From positions 62,001-126,000 of the forward strand of contig VFFE01007738.1 of the NCBI GenBank assembly GCA_008921705.1: 64,000 bases of DNA, given 5' to 3'. Below the pieces are notes generated by a model. It was given only the letters and a program-made list of their open reading frames with translations. It did no database searches and was not told where the DNA came from. A program made the translations under genes and the position numbers. The DNA is from Burhinus oedicnemus. Its lineage: Eukaryota; Chordata; Aves; Charadriiformes; Burhinidae. Shown here piece after piece: positions 12,331-26,238 of the stretch (position 1 is the first letter of the stretch; every line of letters begins with the position of its first letter).

Positions 12331-12777
12331 GTGTTTGTTTAGGTCCCCCTTGCCCCATGACTTGTGTTGCATGTTTCCTGCCCTGGATTCAGGTTGCTGA
12401 AGATTGTCTGGGAATACACACAAACTCTTGTATTCAAAAGTGACCTGAAATTGAAATGGTTCATGTGTGCTTCTTTTTCCTTTGGAAAGTTTAGCAGAAA
12501 GCAAGCAACATTTTCCCCCAGAAGTTTGGTTTGGTTTTGCTCCTTAGGTTCATATAAATATCTGCCCTATCCCAACAGTACCTCTGAAATAGATGTCATA
12601 CATAGGATAATGAATGAAATAGTTGAGGGACAAACTGTGGTCCCTCCATTGTAGAAGTGAATGCAATTTTGTCCTGAAACTGTCTCACACTGAACACTAG
12701 TGTGTTGTGAAAATCTTGAGCCATACTATGACTTGCGAACCAGCTCCACAAACAAAGTGTCATTTGGGTTCACTTTT
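12331..12777. other. Unique spacer between two LINE copies
   Basis: No gene is seen. Two opposing frames (12283-12504 minus, 12364-12654 plus) overlap and have no recognisable motif. Confidence 0.5.
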
Positions 12778-13142
12778 CATAGAAACATAGAATCATTTAG
12801 GTTGGAAAAGAGCAACATCTAGTCCAACCATTGACCCTACTCTACCAGGTCTGCCACTAAACCATGGCTCTAAGCACCACATCTACATGACTTTTAAACA
12901 CATCTAGGGATGCTGACTCAACCACCTCCCTGGGCAGCCTGTTCTGATGTTTGATAACTCTTTCAGTGAAAAATTTTTTCCTAATGTCCAGCCTAAACCT
13001 CCCCTGGTGCAACTTGAAGCCATTTCCTCTTGTCCTATTGCTAGTTACTCAGGAGAAGACATCAGTGCCCATCTCACTACAACCTCCTTTCAGGTAGTTG
13101 TAGAAAGCAACAAGGTCTCCCCTTATTTTCGAATATTTCCAA
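12778..13142 (-). mobile_element. CR1 LINE fragment with intact 3' end, minus strand
   Basis: Starting with CATAGAAACATAGAATCATTTAGG, the segment follows the reverse complement of the avian CR1 3' region for about 365 bp. It includes the GTCCAACC block, the CCTGGGCAGCCTGTTC block, the TTTCCTAATGTCCAGCCTAAACC block and the CTTGTCCTATTGCTAG block. The copy is 5'-truncated near 13142, as is usual. A small deletion lies just inside the 3' end (GGAAAAGAGCAACATC in place of the usual spacer). The frame at 12947-13168 is an accident of the repeat. Confidence 0.92.
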
Positions 13143-15911
13143 GTCACTGGACCAAGATATTGCCTTAGCTGTGAGTGCTGATTGTTTGAGATGAATCTTC
13201 CTCTGTTTCATAGTTTCTATCAGTGCAGGCACGTTTAACTTGGCCTTGGGGTACAGAGATGGGAAAAATTCTCAGACACTCCTGGAACCTCTGCTAAGTC
13301 TGAAGTTTGCTTTGCAGGGATCACAGCCCAGCACGAAAGAGTGCAATGCATGGTCAGTGTGATTGCTGGAATGATTTAGTGTTACTCAGCAGGAGGGAAT
13401 TGTACAGTCTGGGCTGAACTTCGGAAAATGAGAAAGGTCTGTTTCCCCACTCAAAACCTGGGCCTGTCACCATAGAGGGTCCCAAAATGGAACTGAATTA
13501 TTCCTCCCACCCCCCTCCCCATTTATGTGACTGCAACAAGTTTTCAAAGACAGTGTTTTCTGTGAAGGGCAGGGTTGCCTTCACTGTGTATGATACATCT
13601 TATTTGACTGTCTACTATTTGGCAGTGAAACTAGTAGGTATTTTTTCAGGTACTAAAATACTTCATCCCCAAATGGAAGGCAATCCTTTCATATTTCCTA
13701 TAGCATTTCCACTAAAAGGAGACATTAGTATGCTGGGTGAGCAAGGCAGAGCCACCTCACTACAGTTATCTCCTTACCACTTCTTCTGCCTGGTCTTCTT
13801 TGGGATCCAACCTCTTTAGAAAAAATGGAAGAGACTAAAATATCTTTAATAAGTGGCATATATAAGCATTCAGATGTATTGAAAGCATGTTTTTCTGGTT
13901 ATCGTTTAACAAAAACAGAATTATAGTCTGAACAAGCTTGTGATGTTAAACACATCTTAAAACTCAATCTGTCAGTAGTTTTTTTATTAAAATAATGAGA
14001 CGTTATTAAAAGCTAATTGTCACATTTCATTTTAAAGTGGGAGCTCTTAAAGAATACAAGATATATATTAGCCTCATACAGATTTAGGGCTTGATTGTTC
14101 TCTTTCAGATGGTTGCATCAGAACTATTAAACATAATAAAATGACAATAAACTAGATTGAGAGCAGAATTAGGGTCTGCAGTGCAATCAGTAACCCTTTG
14201 AGATCCTGACAGCAACATAGCAATGAGATGGGGCTTTGAAAAACTAGTAATATATGTCTTAATTTTTACCCCAAGTATGAACTCTGGCTGAGAAATTTAG
14301 GATTTCCCACATTATTTATATTCTATTATGCTGAAGTGTTCAGGACACATTCAGTCATCAGACGCATGACACTGGGCTTCTAAATAGTTTATGTACTTGA
14401 TGGAATAATAAAAAAAAAAAAGACACAGAGTTATCAGCATTCAGCTGAACAACATCTTTATATGTAACATGATATTTTCCATCCTTTACGTTATGGACAC
14501 TTGGCATTTGTGACACGCTGAGATACCTTTGCAGAAAGCTGTACGGTAGAATGGTAGAGGATAATCAAGTCAACTAAATGGACCGTATTCTGTTCTAGGC
14601 TTCTCATTTGTCCCATACTAGAATTGCAACTGTATTTTAAACAAAGAATGAGCCTTTATTCTGAGACTATCCTGTATCTTGAGATTATCTGTGTGTTTTC
14701 AGGCAAAGTTACTGCGTTCATCTGTGCCTTGATTTCCCACGGATAAAATGTGGAGAATGTAAATGAGCTGATTCACAGTGGCACCGTGGTTATAAAAAAT
14801 TACTCAGGACTGTCAGAAGCCTGGGAACTGTGGCTGGTCTGGGACCACCAGCTTTGAAAGTGTACACATGCCCTTAGCTTGATCCTTCATGACTCATCCA
14901 GGGCCAAAGCGGGACCCAGGCTCTGTGTTTTGTGCCAGCCCCTGGAAGTGTGTACCCCCTGCTGCAAGTCTTCCTAATCCAAGGGTAAAACCAGAGATCC
15001 AGAAGAGCTGCTTCCTGGTGTCAGGTAGGTGGCTGGAAACTTTTGCTAAGGACAATTTTTTGGCTTTTCTGTACATTTTGTAAGGAAATAAAATTATTTT
15101 ATAAATACTCAGTTTTACCAATGTCTCTTGAGAATGTGACACCATTGCAGAAAAGGGCAACAGTTTCCTCAGGTTAAATATGATGCCAGACTCAGATCCC
15201 ATTTGCATCAGTAAAGTCAAATAAATTCATTTCTGGGCATGCAGGTGTAACTGAGATCAGACTCCAGCAGTTCGTAAGTAATCCATGTTCCTGTGGCTGA
15301 AAGTCACCTACGTTTATGCGCATTGGATGCATCTTTCAGGCAGAGAACTCATCCTGTGAGAGATGTTTTGGTTCACTGAGCAGCTTTTTACAAAATATTA
15401 CAACTGCCTCTTGTATTTTGCAGATGTAATTTCCTTTCTATTATCTTTTCTCCTACACATTATTCTGAAAGAGTTACACAAGGATAAAAATCTCATCAGT
15501 AGCCTGCCACAATGAAAAACTATGTGATCAATGTAGTGTGTACATTGATTAAGTTCCCTGTAGAGTCCTCAACTCCATGTCATCTTTCTGAACACTAGAT
15601 TTTGCCTTTACATCTCTGATGTAGCCAAGATTTGTAAAAATTAATGTAAGCTGACAACTTCTTATTAGTTACACATCTGAAGAGTCTCAAGTGGATAAGC
15701 TTTTCCTCCCCAAGTCAGTTGTGAGTTATACTTGCTAATTGACACATATCTGCCTGGTTTAGGTACTAGCTTATTAAGAACCGAGGGCAAACGGTGGCTA
15801 GAGCAAGGGCTTTTGAGTCATATCATGCCAAAACAATCTTTACTGAAGCCACTTGCTATCATTGTATTTCCTCAAGCCAGAATCCTTATGTAATAAGAAA
15901 ATGTGTTTTAG
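13143..15911. other. Unique non-coding DNA
   Basis: No gene is supported. The frame at 13487-13819 (110 codons, plus) has no recognisable domain. Two opposing frames at 14889-15220 overlap each other. An A-run (about 12 nt) occurs near 14410. Confidence 0.55.
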
Positions 15912-16126
15912 AGCGAGTCCCAATCCTCTGGTCTGGCAAGTGACTGTCAGAGCTCTTGCTGTGAGCTGGAAGATGGGATGGCCAGCTTCCTGCGTGAGAA
16001 ACGGGGCAGCCTGCGGCTCTTCAGTGCCCAGAAGGAGACTGGGCTCGTCGCTCTCCCGAGATCCATCGGAGCAGACACAGAGGAGGGACCAGGAGGAGCA
16101 GGAGAGAAACAGGCTGGGAGAAAGAG
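15912..16126 (+). other. Weak candidate exon (71 open codons between splice-like sites)
   Basis: An acceptor-like TGTGTTTTAG ends at 15911 and a donor-like AAAGAG|GTAGGA starts at 16127. Between them one frame is open for 71 codons plus 2 bases, reading SESQSSGLASDCQ at the start and GEKQAGRK near the end. It contains an internal ATG (MASFLREKRGSLRLF). Without splicing the frame would stop at once, because TAG overlaps the donor. I do not recognise the peptide. The patch is GC-richer than its surroundings and frames on the other strand are also open, so chance is a serious alternative. Confidence 0.2.
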
Positions 16127-19100
16127 GTAGGAACGGGGAAAGGAATGAGAGCAACAAATGAAGTAATGAAGAATAAAGCTACTGTGAGGCAAGGAGAGGA
16201 AATGTATAAACACAAGTCTGTGAGGTCAGAAAAGGTGCTCAGCAAGGGCATTGCTCAGGTCCGAGCTCGGCTGTCTCCGGGCCACAGGAAACTCCAGAGA
16301 AACTGTTTGAGATGCCTGAAAGCCTGCTGGGGCTTGGGTCTTGTTCTGCTGCACTGGCTCGCTTATCACACCAGTGTCCAAAAGGAGCCATTCTAGTGTT
16401 GTCTGGATGCACTCTGCCTGAATTTAAATAGTTATTATCATTTATTTTCATTTAAGATCACTTTATTGTGATAATTTCAAAATACTTTTGAAAATGTATA
16501 ATACTACATTGTTACACACAAGCTTTGAACATACAGCAAACTGAAATGAAAATAAACAAACCCCAAATCTGAATTTCTGTATAGCCAGCAGAAAACATTT
16601 TGATACTATCATGACAGTTTTAATGTGTGTGTGGGGGGGTGTCCTGTTACAATTTATTCACCTTTTCTTGGGAAATATCTGTTCTTTGGAGCATTTCCAA
16701 AAGAAAATTATTCTCTAGAAAATTCTTCAGCCATCTTTATTAAAGTTAGCCTCCCGTAACTGCAGTCAAAACTTAATGGCTAAAATAAAATACATTCTCA
16801 AAGGAGTAAGTGTGAAGCTCTGAGGGATATGGATTAGAAATGAAATGCTTAATAATGATTTCATCTCTAACTGATCTGTCTCCACGATGAGAGGAAAAGC
16901 TGAATAAAAGACCCATGTATGGGAAGAAGAGGAAGGAAGATCAATAAATAAACCAAAAGAAAAATTTTAGGACAACTATTTTGTATAAAGCAGGTATTTG
17001 AATTAACATATTGAATTATGTGAACAATTTTGTTGTTCATAGTCAGAAGGCTTCAGTGAACACAACAGAAACAGGACATGAAAAGAAAAGATCTCCAGGA
17101 GCACTAGTATGGGACGAAAATGGGGGCAGGTGCCCAGAGTTTGTATATACAATTTCATGTGTAAAATGTTTTAGTTTTAAGGACTGATGTTAGCTATATA
17201 TTTCCATATGAATACCTGTGACATTTGAGTATTTGAGCCCCCCCTTGAAAAAAATATGGTTTTAAAACATTGAAATCTCTTCCTCTCAGCTTGGGCTGCT
17301 TATTCTTATACCCCATTCCAGGTAATAAAAGTACTTGGCAAGACCTGGTATTTCGAGCACAAGCAATAGTAATGGACAATTGGCTTCTGGCCTGGACCTG
17401 GAGAACAGCAAGGTTGCATCTGTCTGCCACCAATACGTAGGCATTCCCCAGCAATACCCATGCACCTTTAGTAAGACAGTCTGGGGTAAAGCATCCCAAA
17501 TTAGTCTCTTTGTCCTTTGTTTAAAACCATTGCACATTTTTTCAAAGATTCTGAGGACATCCCTGAAATGGAGAAACTTTTCAGTGTTCTCTTTATATTA
17601 TTTTCTCTCCCTGTAAACAAACTTCAAGTAAACAGTGCACTCCGCTCATGAAGATGCAGACTGAGATTTCAGGATGGGCTGAGTTACAAGTGTGTAAACC
17701 TAGAGTAACAGCTGCACAGTCAGTGATGTTGCTTTAGATTCAGGCTGGTTCAGCTGAAATCAGATTCCAGCCAAATCAATGTCTACATACACAGAAAATG
17801 TAGGTATGCTTCCAAAGAGCTGCCATTACACGTATAAGGAATGTGTGAACGTGAGGCTAATTCTGCAGGATTCCACTGCAGCACAATGTTGGGCATTCAA
17901 ACAGTTAATTTATGACTATTTTCTGTGGCTGCACCATGACTCTTAAGGCAAAAATCAATCATTTTCTTTTAAAACCCAGAGGGAAAAAAACACACGTGAG
18001 AGATGAGAGGAGATTATATGGTTTACAAAATACTGTCTCCTCTCTGAGCCACATCCCTGTGATTTCAGCTAAGGTCAAATTTTACAGATGAAATATTACT
18101 CTTCTGAAAAGTGTCTGCCTTATGTGTCTTGAGATCGGGAATTTAAAAAGAAATCAGCTTAGCCTAGTCCTTCAAAAGATTTATCTTTTCAAAAAATATA
18201 GGCCATGTGCACAGGATGGAGAACCATGCTCTGGGATGTGGTTATTCGGAAAGGATTTGAGGGTCGGGGGAAAAAATTACTCGTGCTGAGGTCCCAAAGC
18301 AATGTCTTAACTTGATCCTTACATTTTCAAATGGGAATCCCAAGTAGGAGCAGGACAGTGTGTTACTTTGTGGGAAGAGTGTCTACTTCTGATGCCCACT
18401 CTGTGAAAGGAGTGTTAAGAAAATCAGGAGAGTTCAATGAAGAGCAGACTAGGGAAGAGGGGGAAAGGAAGGGAAAACAATCTTTAAAGGCTGATTCCAG
18501 CAGCTTAGGATGTTTAACTTAATGAAGCAAAGATCAGGAATGTCATGAGCACATGTCAGAGAAGAATGTATTCCACCTGATTTTAGCTGATCTAGTGTCA
18601 TCTAGTGCAAGCCACCTCTTCCAGGCCCTCTCCGTAACTGTTGGAAAGAGAAAGTATCATCACCTCAGGATGCTTTTGCTCCAGCCTAAAATAAATGCCC
18701 TAAACAGCTTGGATAAATCATTATCTGTCTCCATGGACTACTGGGGGAAACTAAATGATTCATTCAGACTAGGCACCTGATTCTGAGACAAGTGAATTAA
18801 GAAGAGATTAATCCCCGCATGCACTGCATGGGAACAAAGCTATGCAATAGCTCACTGGAGCAGGCCAGGGATTAACGAGATCTATCAGCTAAAAGTTGAA
18901 GCTAGACTAATTCAGGCTATAAATAAAGCAAAGAGCTTTAAAAACAGTATAAACATAATTAACAGCTGGATCGATTTACTAGAAAATGCAGTACATCCTT
19001 CACAACTGATCATTTTAAAACCAAGATTTGTTGGTTTTTTTCCATAAAATGCTTTAACTCAAAAAATAAATTTCAGAGAAGTCCTACGTTTCACATTAGT

Positions 19101-22100
19101 TTAGTAGTGGGATTCAACTGTCCTAAGTTAGGTATCTAAAAGTATAACATTTACAACTAAACTCAGCGCCTCAGGCTGAGGTGCTTCATACTCACAAAAA
19201 ATAGGCAATATCCAGAGGGTGATACATTTAATCCTAAAAACAGGCCAGAGGAGCTGTTTACCAGAGGCACCTGTTTCTTTCCATTGTTTCTAAAGGGTGC
19301 ACTGGGCAGTTCACATGGACATAGGGCATTTAACTTTTATCCAAGTGAGATGATTCTCATGCTAGATGGTTTCTCCTAGCTTGACAAGTCATGAAGCTCT
19401 GACCAAAGTGATGGGCAGTGCTTTTTCATCCAGTCCAAGTTTGTACACATTTCTTCTCACTAATGCAGATCTCGACAGAAACGCCAAATTCCCTCAGATT
19501 TCCCTGAACGTATCACTGTCTTCCAGTGTTTTTATACTTATATGCTGACTATTAAAATACAATTCTGTTCAGTTACATGACCATGTAGGAACAGCAATGT
19601 TTTATTCATTGATTTTATTCCAGTGCCCATTCTAAGCAACATTAACTTATTTTCACTTATTTTTATGGAAAATAGAAAAACTAAGTTCTTCCCAGTTTTC
19701 TACTCTAGAAAGTCCAGCAAGGCAGAATAAGCAGAACATTTTTATTAATGTATTCTCAGCTGAGGGAGTTCATCTGAAGCATCATTAAGCCTCGGTCATA
19801 ATAGCACAAGGACAAAATAATGGCTATATATTCCCAACCCACCATTAGAAAAGCATTTGTTCCACTTCTACCCTGAATAATTTGAGAAGAAAGACACTTA
19901 CAGACAATGCTGTCCCTACCCTAGGCCTCATCCTCTATTGTTCAGCCCTTTGTTCAGAGGGAATCTGAAATGCCATTGCTCAGTTAATGTTAATGCATTC
20001 AGACAAAATTTCCCTCTCCACTCTCCGTGTGTTTAAAGGTATGTTTCACAGGCATGTTTTTAGAGGTATGAAAAAACCTCAAAATGCTGTCTCGTATAAG
20101 AAAGGCATTGACAGCAGATGTTTCTTCCACCTTTTGACTAATAACAACATGATTCTTTCTAAAGTCTCCAAATAGCCCTTCATCTTCATTAAATGCAAAA
20201 TTGGTTCCAGAGTTCTCCTTCCCGCAGGCTTTGGGCTCATGCAATGAATCCGTCCCAAAGGTGAATGTGGAAAGCTGCAAACTCCCCCCCACCATCAGCA
20301 CCATTCTGTCTTTCCTACAGAGATCCTTGGAGAGAAGGATTGTGTTTTGCAGAGAGAAGCAGCACAGCCTGTGCAGCAGAACCACATTTATCCCTCTGCC
20401 AAAGTGCTTTATGCATCTGCAGTGCTGGGGCCAGATTTGCCTCTGCATGCCAATTTTTCAAAAGAAAAGCCTTAGCTTTCCAGATTAGTGGTGGTGGAAT
20501 ATGCTTCAGCAAATCAGCCAGACGAGCAGATGAGATGATACACTTTCATCTGTACTGGGCCTGGACATAAACCTTAAAAAAATCCCACTTCGCAAAAACT
20601 TTTGTGACAAATTATAACATCTATCCACTGTGAGACAAGAAACCCTAAATATGGGGAGAATTGTTGAACAGCCACTCTGTTATGAGCTCTGTCAAAGCGC
20701 TACTGACAAACACAACTCTTTACAGAGAAACTTTCCCAGTAAGTACATAGTCAAATGTACCCTGAGCAAATCATCAGGGAAGTCAGTCTGTGAGCGGATC
20801 AACATATGAGCTGAGGGCAACATGTCTTCAGGGCCATGGAGTGCTTATGCTCTAGGGGACAAATGACAGCAACAAGGCCATGGAAAGTGACCCTACTAGC
20901 CCCCCTGATGGGGACACGTGGTGGATTCCCATTCACAGGAGCTGAGCAATAGAGAAGCAGGGAAGCATACCCACAGTGAGATTTAGCAGATAACCGTAGC
21001 CCTCTCTTTGGCTGATATCTACATCTGAGCTGGTTACATAGATTTCCTTTATAGCTAATGAACATAAGCATTTGTCTGACGCAGGTCATATGTTACATGC
21101 CCTAGACGGCTCTACGGACTACAAAGTGCATCCCTATGACTAGCTCGGATGTAGACATCCGTACTACAGAGATCTACCCTTCAGTGAAACCTATCCCAGA
21201 GAAAATGTCTGACAGTGCAAAAACACCAGGGGACAAAGTGACCTATGTGAGAAGCATCAGCCCCCTCTTCTATTCTGTGAGCAGGATTGTGGCTAAATCA
21301 GGCTGTATGGCATCTTCACAGACGGAAGAGAAGGTTTAATCCCACTGCAACAGACATAGCTCCTTGATTTGAGGCTTGTCCACAGGATCAAACTTTGGCA
21401 CTGAACTTTTATGAGGTACATTCACTCATAATTGAATACTAGAGGGAAATGTTCGTACCAAGAAACACAGAGTTTCATCACGAAATACGGTTTCACCAAT
21501 CACAACACGTAACAGAAATACACAGGGCCTTTAGACTGCAGAGAAGCCTCAGTATCTCAGAGCTGCTGAAGGGCAGTTCTCATGGTGGAGGATCTTCCAA
21601 ACTGTAGAGCCCTGGAAGCCTCAGGTGTTGCCTAAACGTGACATTTCTGCTCCTTCTCTTTGCATTTTTTTTGCTCAAAGCAGGCAGCTGACAAAAATGT
21701 CAGTTCCTTTCAGTTGCTGCCAGAGTCTGGGGAAATAAATGCTGTAAGGAAATGCTTTACTGCTCTCTAAATTACAGTAACAACTATCATTTCTTTTCTT
21801 TTTTTCATTTGTGAAAAAAAATTCAAGAGGAAATCTTGTTTTGTTCCATATCCGTCAAGAGAAAGCTGTGAAGGGACCAAACTTCCTAGGAACAAGTTTG
21901 GGTTATCTCCAAGCCAAATATATCTGAAACAATCCTCAAGAAGAATAGAACTAAATGAAGAGGAGTAAAGGGTTATTGCTGCAAGAAGCCATTTCCATAA
22001 GCAATATGTAACTCGCTCTTAAACAAGTACTGTAAAATTTATGGTGTCTTTCTTTCAAGGAAACTAACAGCCAGAAAACTATTTCATGCTTTTAAGTGAA

Positions 22101-22989
22101 ATTCATATGTTAGGTAATTTTTTTCAGCTTAGTGGACCAACAATCCTGATTTTAATTTGACTTCTATTCTATATCCTAGTTTCAAAGTATAAAAGACTCC
22201 TCAGTTTTCCACTGTAAACTCTTGATGTTGGCTACATTAGCATAACATGTACTACAGCTCTGGCTAGCCTTTGTGTAAAATGTCATACATGCATTCCCTG
22301 CCAGCACTGGATTTGGCAGAGAAGCAGAATAAGCAAAGGATGAAGTCCGTAGGTACTGGTTGTCTGCACTCTGTTGGTATTCCCAAGTCCCATCTACTTG
22401 CATAGGTGACCCTCTTGGGCTGCAGTCAATTTTTAGAAGCACATAGTTCCTAGAATCCAGCTTCTGGGTACTCTGTTAATTTAAAAAAATAAAAAAATCC
22501 TTAAAAACAATAAAGTTAACAAAGTTGACCAGGAATTTCTATAGGTAGAGATAAACTGCAGCAGAAAATGCAGCAGGTATCTTCATTACTTGCAAGACCA
22601 CCACCCCCAGGAGACTATAGTAAGAGTATGGAGGACCCAGCACACCCACTGAAGAAAGCCACTGTACCTTCCTTTCTGAGATAGCGCAGATACCTCTGAT
22701 TTCAGGTGAAACCCTTCTGGTTGCTGGAGGGAAGTAGTCAACCCTTCTTTCCTCATACGCTACTCTGGAGGAAACAGCAGTTATTTCTCCAACACCCTCA
22801 AAGACTGGCAGAGGAGCAGCTGGGAGCACAGCCCATGGCATGCTGAGCCAGCAGCCTCTTCACGTGCACTCCGGGAGACTCTCTTACCAATGGTTGGGGA
22901 TGCCATCTAGATGGAGCACAAATCTGGATTTAAAAATGGCAACAGGTTAGCACTTGGGAGAAAACACTGGCTTCTACTCTGTGTTTATT
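16127..22989. other. Unique non-coding DNA
   Basis: No gene or identified repeat is seen in about 6.9 kb. A short TG/G tract lies at 16625-16641. The largest frame, 19999-20448 on the minus strand (149 codons), overlaps three plus-strand frames and has no recognisable domain. Frames at 17194-17616, 18331-18780, 20799-21339 and 22182-22841 are similarly unsupported. Confidence 0.55.
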
Positions 22990-22994
22990 CTGGG

Positions 22995-24064
22995 GTGTCA
23001 CGGGATGGAAGTATCAGACAGTTATGATTTAGCAGCAGTTCAGTTTTATTTGTGATTTGAGGCAGATCAAGAGACTGAGTTTTAGCAGCGCTTAATCATT
23101 AACTGATTTAAAGATTTACAAAGTGATTTAACTAAATAAATGAACAGCGACTTGATTACAGATTCGAAGATGACAAGATTCACACTAACTTACTATAGGG
23201 TATCCCAAACTAATATGTATACATATGAGAGCAAAGCACAGATTTCAGATTAATGTATATACATATAAACAAAACATTGAGCGTGCACACACTTACACAA
23301 ACATGCACACACCGCAGTTTATAACTGCTGAGATTGAAGATCTCTTAATACCGCACGACTTATTGAGTCGGCGGGTACCCCTTTTAACTCCTACACGTGC
23401 ACGGAAAATGGAAGAACATCCACATCCATAAAGCTAATGCATACAAACGTATAAGTGGAGAGGTGGATGAAAGAGAGGCTAGCCTATAGTTAAAATTTCC
23501 CTTCTGAGTTAGGGTAAATACTCAGGATGCATCGGCATTCCTCAATGAGCGGTAATTGAGGCTCAAGAAGGATTGTCTCGCCCTGGTCCTTAGTCTTTGC
23601 GATGTTTGCCTGAGACAGCATCCCAACTCAGGGGAGGTCCTGGCCACAGCCCACTGCGATCCAGAAGAGCTCAAAGGGTCTTCACTAGAATCGCTACTTA
23701 CAGGATCCGAGATAATTGACTTTCATCAGGTAATTTTCCACTCTGGCCCAGCTCAGACAATGGATTATTCTGATACTTTCCACCAACTGTGCAAGCCCAA
23801 AACTTGTCAGATCTGCAAGTTCTGGTACCAACTCCCTTTGGGCCATGAGCCAGGTACAGATGTACCGGGCTGTCAGGGCATGATATTCCCAAGTGATATG
23901 GGAAGCAAGAGCCAGGAGCGTTAAGGGAGTCCTTTAGTGCTCTGATCTTTTATTTTTCGCAGTTCATGCCTGACATCTCCTAGGTTGGTATGCAGCCCAG
24001 GGATGGGGAATTGCACCAAGTACCAAGTGGCCAAAAAGACAGTGGGGGGGGTTGCACCACCACA
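22995..24064 (-). mobile_element. Probable solo LTR, family B
   Basis: Read on the minus strand, this 1,070-bp segment begins TGTGGTGGTGCAACC and ends CCATCCCGTGACA, so it has TG...CA ends, and TGGGG duplications flank it. An AATAAA signal (minus) lies at 23045-23050, about 50 bp before the 3' end, and a TATA-like AATAAAAG (minus) lies at 23947-23954. Its sequence is unlike family A. No retroviral coding sequence is present, so if the call is right it is a solo LTR. The distance from the TATA-like site to the poly(A) signal (about 900 bp) is long for an R region, so the real promoter may lie elsewhere in the element. Frames at 23225-24103 are not real genes. Confidence 0.6.
23045..23050 (-). 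terminator. AATAAA signal near the 3' end of LTR family B
   Basis: AATAAA on the minus strand lies about 50 bp from the CA end of the element, a usual place for the poly(A) signal of a retroviral LTR. Confidence 0.5.
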
Positions 24065-24069
24065 TGGGG

Positions 24070-26238
24070 ATACGATTATTTTCTTTTCCAGTTCTTTCTG
24101 CATCTCACACTTCTCATAGCCTCTATAGAAATGTTTTCCGGCTATGCGATACCATCAGCAGGCAGGGTTACCCCACTCATTATACTTGCTTTATTGGTTA
24201 GTTCTAGCACAGATGGAAAGTCAGCAATGTCACAGGATTTGCATACAGCTTGCTCTTCAAGCTTAGCGTCTAATAAAATAACAAAATGACTGACATACAA
24301 GAACTGATTAGAGGGAACATGAAAATATAGCCACCAAATGCACAGGCACACACTGCAATTTTATAGAGGCCAAAAGTCACGGTGCGGTGCAGTGTCAAGT
24401 TCATATGGATCACATCTAATTCAATGACATGTCTTACCCACAGGCAAGTTAGAATAGCACCATAAGAATTTCCTGTTCTTTCTTTCTTTTTGCCTCAATA
24501 ATCTCCAAGATCAGTTTAATACTCCAGCTACATTGGGGACCGTACTTTTGAATAGCTTTTAAATAGCCTCCCCATTCTCGAAGCAAAGATTTTCAGCCCT
24601 CCCATGCCGTGAACCAAAGTCATAGAAATGTCACCTTTCTCATAGTCTCAGCACCTCCTGCTTGTCCAGCTACAAAGACAGGAAGGAATACTGTGGGCCT
24701 CTCTTTCCAACTCTCAACTGAAAAAAAACAGTCACTAAGCAAAAGTAACAAGCAGCATATCTTCCTGATGCACAGAGCATATTGCTGATCCAGTGCTGGT
24801 GAAATGTTGTTTCCTAGGAGCTGAGCAACCCCGTTGTTACACCAGAATTCTCTGTCATTTTTTAATAGCTCTTATCACAAATATTCACTCAATCAAGCTA
24901 TTAGATTCTGAAACCAGAAAATGAGTATTTTATCTATGTCGTACTACATTTTATGTTGAGAGAAGATTTTTAAGCAAGCATTTCTAATTTCACTGCAGCT
25001 AGAAGTGTCTGCCGTTGTGTCATGGCCAGTAACATGCTTTGACTACCGTGCCTCATTTGCAGCAACCTAATAATCAGAATTGAAATAAAAAGCAGGAAAA
25101 CAGAAAGTATTCAAAAGTCTTCTTGGGTTCCACATCAGTATTTTCATGTTTCTTCCAGTCACTGCTAATTGACTGTTCCTCAGTTCTCAAGAAAAGCACA
25201 CGTCTTCACTTACATTGATCCCCCCACTTCTCACATTAAATGTGTTTCATGTATAGTTTTGTCAATTTAGACACTGTGGCCAGATTCAAATAAACTAATT
25301 TCCACACATCTCAGCCCTGTGTCTACTGTTTCCTACTGGCCAGACAAGAAGATCAAAGAACAATGTCTGTGCAGAGGGACAGAAGAGATGTTTGGGCTTT
25401 GTGAATGTGAACCCCGGTGTAAATATTGATGCAGGATGAGAGACTGTAAACAGGTAAGCTAATAACACACTTGTGCTGATTCCTCAGGGCTGAGTCCTTC
25501 ATTATTTAATATTCTTGTTATCTCAGTGATTCAAATGTCATTACTGCTAGCAATGGCTGTTACTAACTTGCTGTTGTCTTACCGCATGATCTGCTTTGCT
25601 ACAGTACTGAGACAAAGATTTGCCACATCTAATTTAAATGTTAATCATCTATCTAGTCTAAGCTACTCAGGTAGGCTTTTCCATAACCAGTGAAGTATAT
25701 CTAAAATATGTATCTAAGTATCTTTGAAAACCTTGCTCTGTGAAGGTGTCAGTTTCTCTCCCCTCGTATGAAAGAAGCTAAATGACTCTTTGTTAGTCTG
25801 GTTCCCCTGTGTGCTCCTAATTTAGCTTTGACAGCTAGAGTTAGGCAAGACAGATTCCATACTAAAACATTAAATTGCCTTTTAGTCTTATATTCAGTGA
25901 CCTGTTATAATTAGCACATGTAATATAAGTTCTTTCCAATTTTCTTCTAAAACTAATTATTCTAAGCCATGAGTTTCTTGGGCAGTTCATACCTTGACAT
26001 TGGTGTTTCAGAGCTGTGCCACCCTAGTGAAGCAATGCAAAGAATCATGTCGGGTCCAGAGGCATATTCTGTGATTCTTAGACAGAGACAGCAAAAATAT
26101 GTATTAACCAACTTTTCACAGGAAGGCCAAGTGAAAATACAGAGCAAACAGCTGTTTAGAAAAATGGCTCCAAAACGTCGGACCACCATCAGCCTAATTG
26201 GCCCCATTCTTCCTCATTCAGCTCCTCTCGCCAATAAC
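24070..26238. other. Unique non-coding DNA
   Basis: No gene is supported. Opposing frames at 25962-26331 (81 and 120 codons) overlap and neither shows a recognisable domain. No repeat was identified. Confidence 0.5.

Larger units (their letters stand above)
22990..24069 (-). repeat. 5-bp target-site duplication flanking LTR family B
   Basis: TGGGG at 22990-22994 recurs at 24065-24069, immediately outside the TG...CA ends. The motif is simple and a G-run lies nearby, so coincidence is possible, but both copies sit exactly at LTR-like termini. Confidence 0.6.

Noticed and set aside
19999..20448. 149-codon minus-strand frame
   Set aside because: Three plus-strand frames overlap it, there is no family resemblance, and there are no clear splice sites.
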